This document shows, piece after piece, positions 14,903-15,869 of a stretch of 15,869 nt of DNA (positions are counted from its first letter, which is position 1; each line of letters begins with the position of its first letter). The notes under the pieces were generated by a model. The model searched no databases, had not been told where the DNA came from, and worked only from the letters and a program-made list of their open reading frames with translations. The translations under genes were made by a program, and so were the position numbers. Source of the stretch: Competibacteraceae bacterium UBA2792 (GTDB lineage Bacteria; Pseudomonadota; Gammaproteobacteria; Competibacterales; Competibacteraceae); NCBI GenBank assembly GCA_002352125.1, contig DEHU01000092.1:1-15869 (forward strand), written 5' to 3'.

Positions 14903-14920
14903 CAACCGTGCCGTTGCCAG
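14893..14920 (-). promoter_or_regulatory. Sigma70-type promoter for the hydroxyacid dehydrogenase
   Basis: On the minus strand: -35 CTGGCA (14920-14915, 4 of 6 to TTGACA), 16-bp spacer, perfect -10 TATAAT (14898-14893). Predicted start about 14886 gives a leader of about 25 nt containing the GGAGG ribosome binding site. No comparable pair was identified for hemH on the other strand. Confidence 0.5.
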
Positions 14921-14981
14921 GATTTGGATCGAGGATCGACATTCGCAATCGATGCTTTTTCTCCGGAAAGACCACCACGCC

Positions 14982-15869
14982 ATGAAACCGACCACTCTCC
15001 CGCCTTACGCTCACGATCAACCCACCTGCACCGGGGTGCTGCTGACCAATCTCGGCACGCCGGATGCGCCGACCGCCGCCGCACTGCGCCGCTATCTGGC
15101 GGAATTTCTCTGGGATTCGCGGGTCGTGGAAATCCCTCGTCCGCTTTGGTGGCTGATCTTGCACGGCATCGTGCTGCGGGTTCGGCCGGCCCGGTCGGCG
15201 CGCAAGTACCAAACGATTTGGACGACGGAGGGTTCGCCGCTGTTGGCGGTCAGCCGGCGGCAAGCGGCGGCGGTCGCGGCGGTGTTGTCCAGACGCTACC
15301 CCGGCCCGGTGCGGGTGGCGGTCGGTATGCGCTACGGCAATCCTTCCATCGCGGCGGCGCTGACCGAGTTACGCACCGCCGGCGCGCAGCGATTGCTGGT
15401 GCTGCCGCTGTATCCGCAATATTCTGCCGCCACGGTCGCTTCGACCTTCGACGCGGTCGCCGCCGAGCTGCGAACCTGGCGCTGGCTGCCGGAATTGCGG
15501 CTGATCACGCACTATCACGATGACCCCGCCTATCTGGATGCGCTGGCCGATAGCATTCGCGCCGCCCGCGCCGACAAATCCGGCGAGCGGTTGCTGTTTT
15601 CCTTTCACGGTCTGCCCAAGCGCAATTTACTGGCCGGCGATCCCTACTACTGCCAGTGTCACAAGACCGCCCGACTGGTCGCCGAGCGTTTGGGTCTTCA
15701 GCCCGACCGATGGGCGGTTGCGTTTCAGTCGCGCTTCGGTCGCGCCGAATGGCTGCAGCCGTACACCAGCGCGCTGCTGGCCGAATGGGCAAAAAATGGC
15801 GTCGAGAGCGTGGACGTGGTTTGCCCCGGCTTCGCTGCCGACTGCCTGGAAACGCTGGAGGAAATCGCC
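14982..15869 (+). CDS. hemH: Ferrochelatase HemH; 3' end outside window
   Basis: 296 residues visible from ATG 14982 to the right edge, no stop; ferrochelatases are usually about 320-360 residues, so perhaps 30-60 are missing. It inserts ferrous iron into protoporphyrin IX, the last step of protohaem synthesis. The N-terminal signature GVLLTNLGTPDAP is present, followed by FLWDSRVVEIPR. Catalytic His209 sits in SFHGLP and the conserved acidic residue E290 in DCLETLEE. The segment DPYYCQCHKTA matches many proteobacterial HemH proteins. A GGAAAG about 11 nt upstream may serve as ribosome binding site. It is divergent from the hydroxyacid dehydrogenase across 120 bp. Confidence 0.93.
   Translation, partial: MKPTTLPPYAHDQPTCTGVLLTNLGTPDAPTAAALRRYLAEFLWDSRVVEIPRPLWWLILHGIVLRVRPARSARKYQTIWTTEGSPLLAVSRRQAAAVAAVLSRRYPGPVRVAVGMRYGNPSIAAALTELRTAGAQRLLVLPLYPQYSAATVASTFDAVAAELRTWRWLPELRLITHYHDDPAYLDALADSIRAARADKSGERLLFSFHGLPKRNLLAGDPYYCQCHKTARLVAERLGLQPDRWAVAFQSRFGRAEWLQPYTSALLAEWAKNGVESVDVVCPGFAADCLETLEEIA

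Noticed and set aside
14143..15084. 313-residue minus-strand open frame
   Set aside because: Low-complexity Arg/Ala-rich shadow of the hydroxyacid dehydrogenase in GC-rich DNA.
14862..15263. Upstream extension of the hydroxyacid dehydrogenase frame
   Set aside because: It runs antisense through hemH; a GGAGG site and family length place the start at 14861.

Overview
The window looks like a chromosomal segment of a GC-rich gammaproteobacterium. The best lineage hints are a yrfG-type GMP/IMP nucleotidase beside cysQ, a ZapE ATPase, and a HemH ferrochelatase. The genus cannot be fixed from the sequence. No rRNA, tRNA, CRISPR array, transposase or integrase was seen.

Layout. (1) 1-1607, minus: membrane-bound sensor diguanylate cyclase, cut by the left edge just as its GGDEF domain begins. 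(2) About 1690-6724: a visibly AT-rich block (roughly 40% G+C by eye, flanks around or above 60%). It holds a SAM methyltransferase (+), then on the minus strand a GNAT-like transferase, a LuxI-fold/FeeM-like acyltransferase of the PEP-CTERM/exosortase-associated type (probable N-acyl amino acid synthase), a small periplasmic PstS-like binding protein and an outer-membrane porin. It reads as a transferred accessory module. (3) 6725-8638, minus: a TerD domain fused to a trypsin-like serine protease, then yrfG upstream, 33 bp apart and probably one transcript. (4) 8837-13862, plus: cysQ, zapE, and a cytoplasmic PAS-GAF-PAS4-GGDEF diguanylate cyclase. (5) 13905-14861, minus: a D-2-hydroxyacid dehydrogenase with a good promoter. 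(6) 14982 to the right edge, plus: hemH, cut at the edge.

How it fits together. The GC-rich genes are mostly housekeeping: nucleotide clean-up (YrfG, CysQ), division/stress ATPase (ZapE), hydroxyacid metabolism, haem synthesis, plus two c-di-GMP enzymes. The AT-rich block is the accessory part. Its acyltransferase keeps the residue pattern of acyl-homoserine-lactone synthases and its upstream gap carries palindromes and candidate promoter elements, so a small-molecule signal or an envelope-related N-acyl compound is a reasonable hypothesis. The GNAT partner could act on the same pathway. The binding protein and porin may form a separate envelope pair, perhaps feeding the neighbouring periplasmic-sensor diguanylate cyclase. 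The TerD-protease fusion at the edge of the block is the other unusual item.
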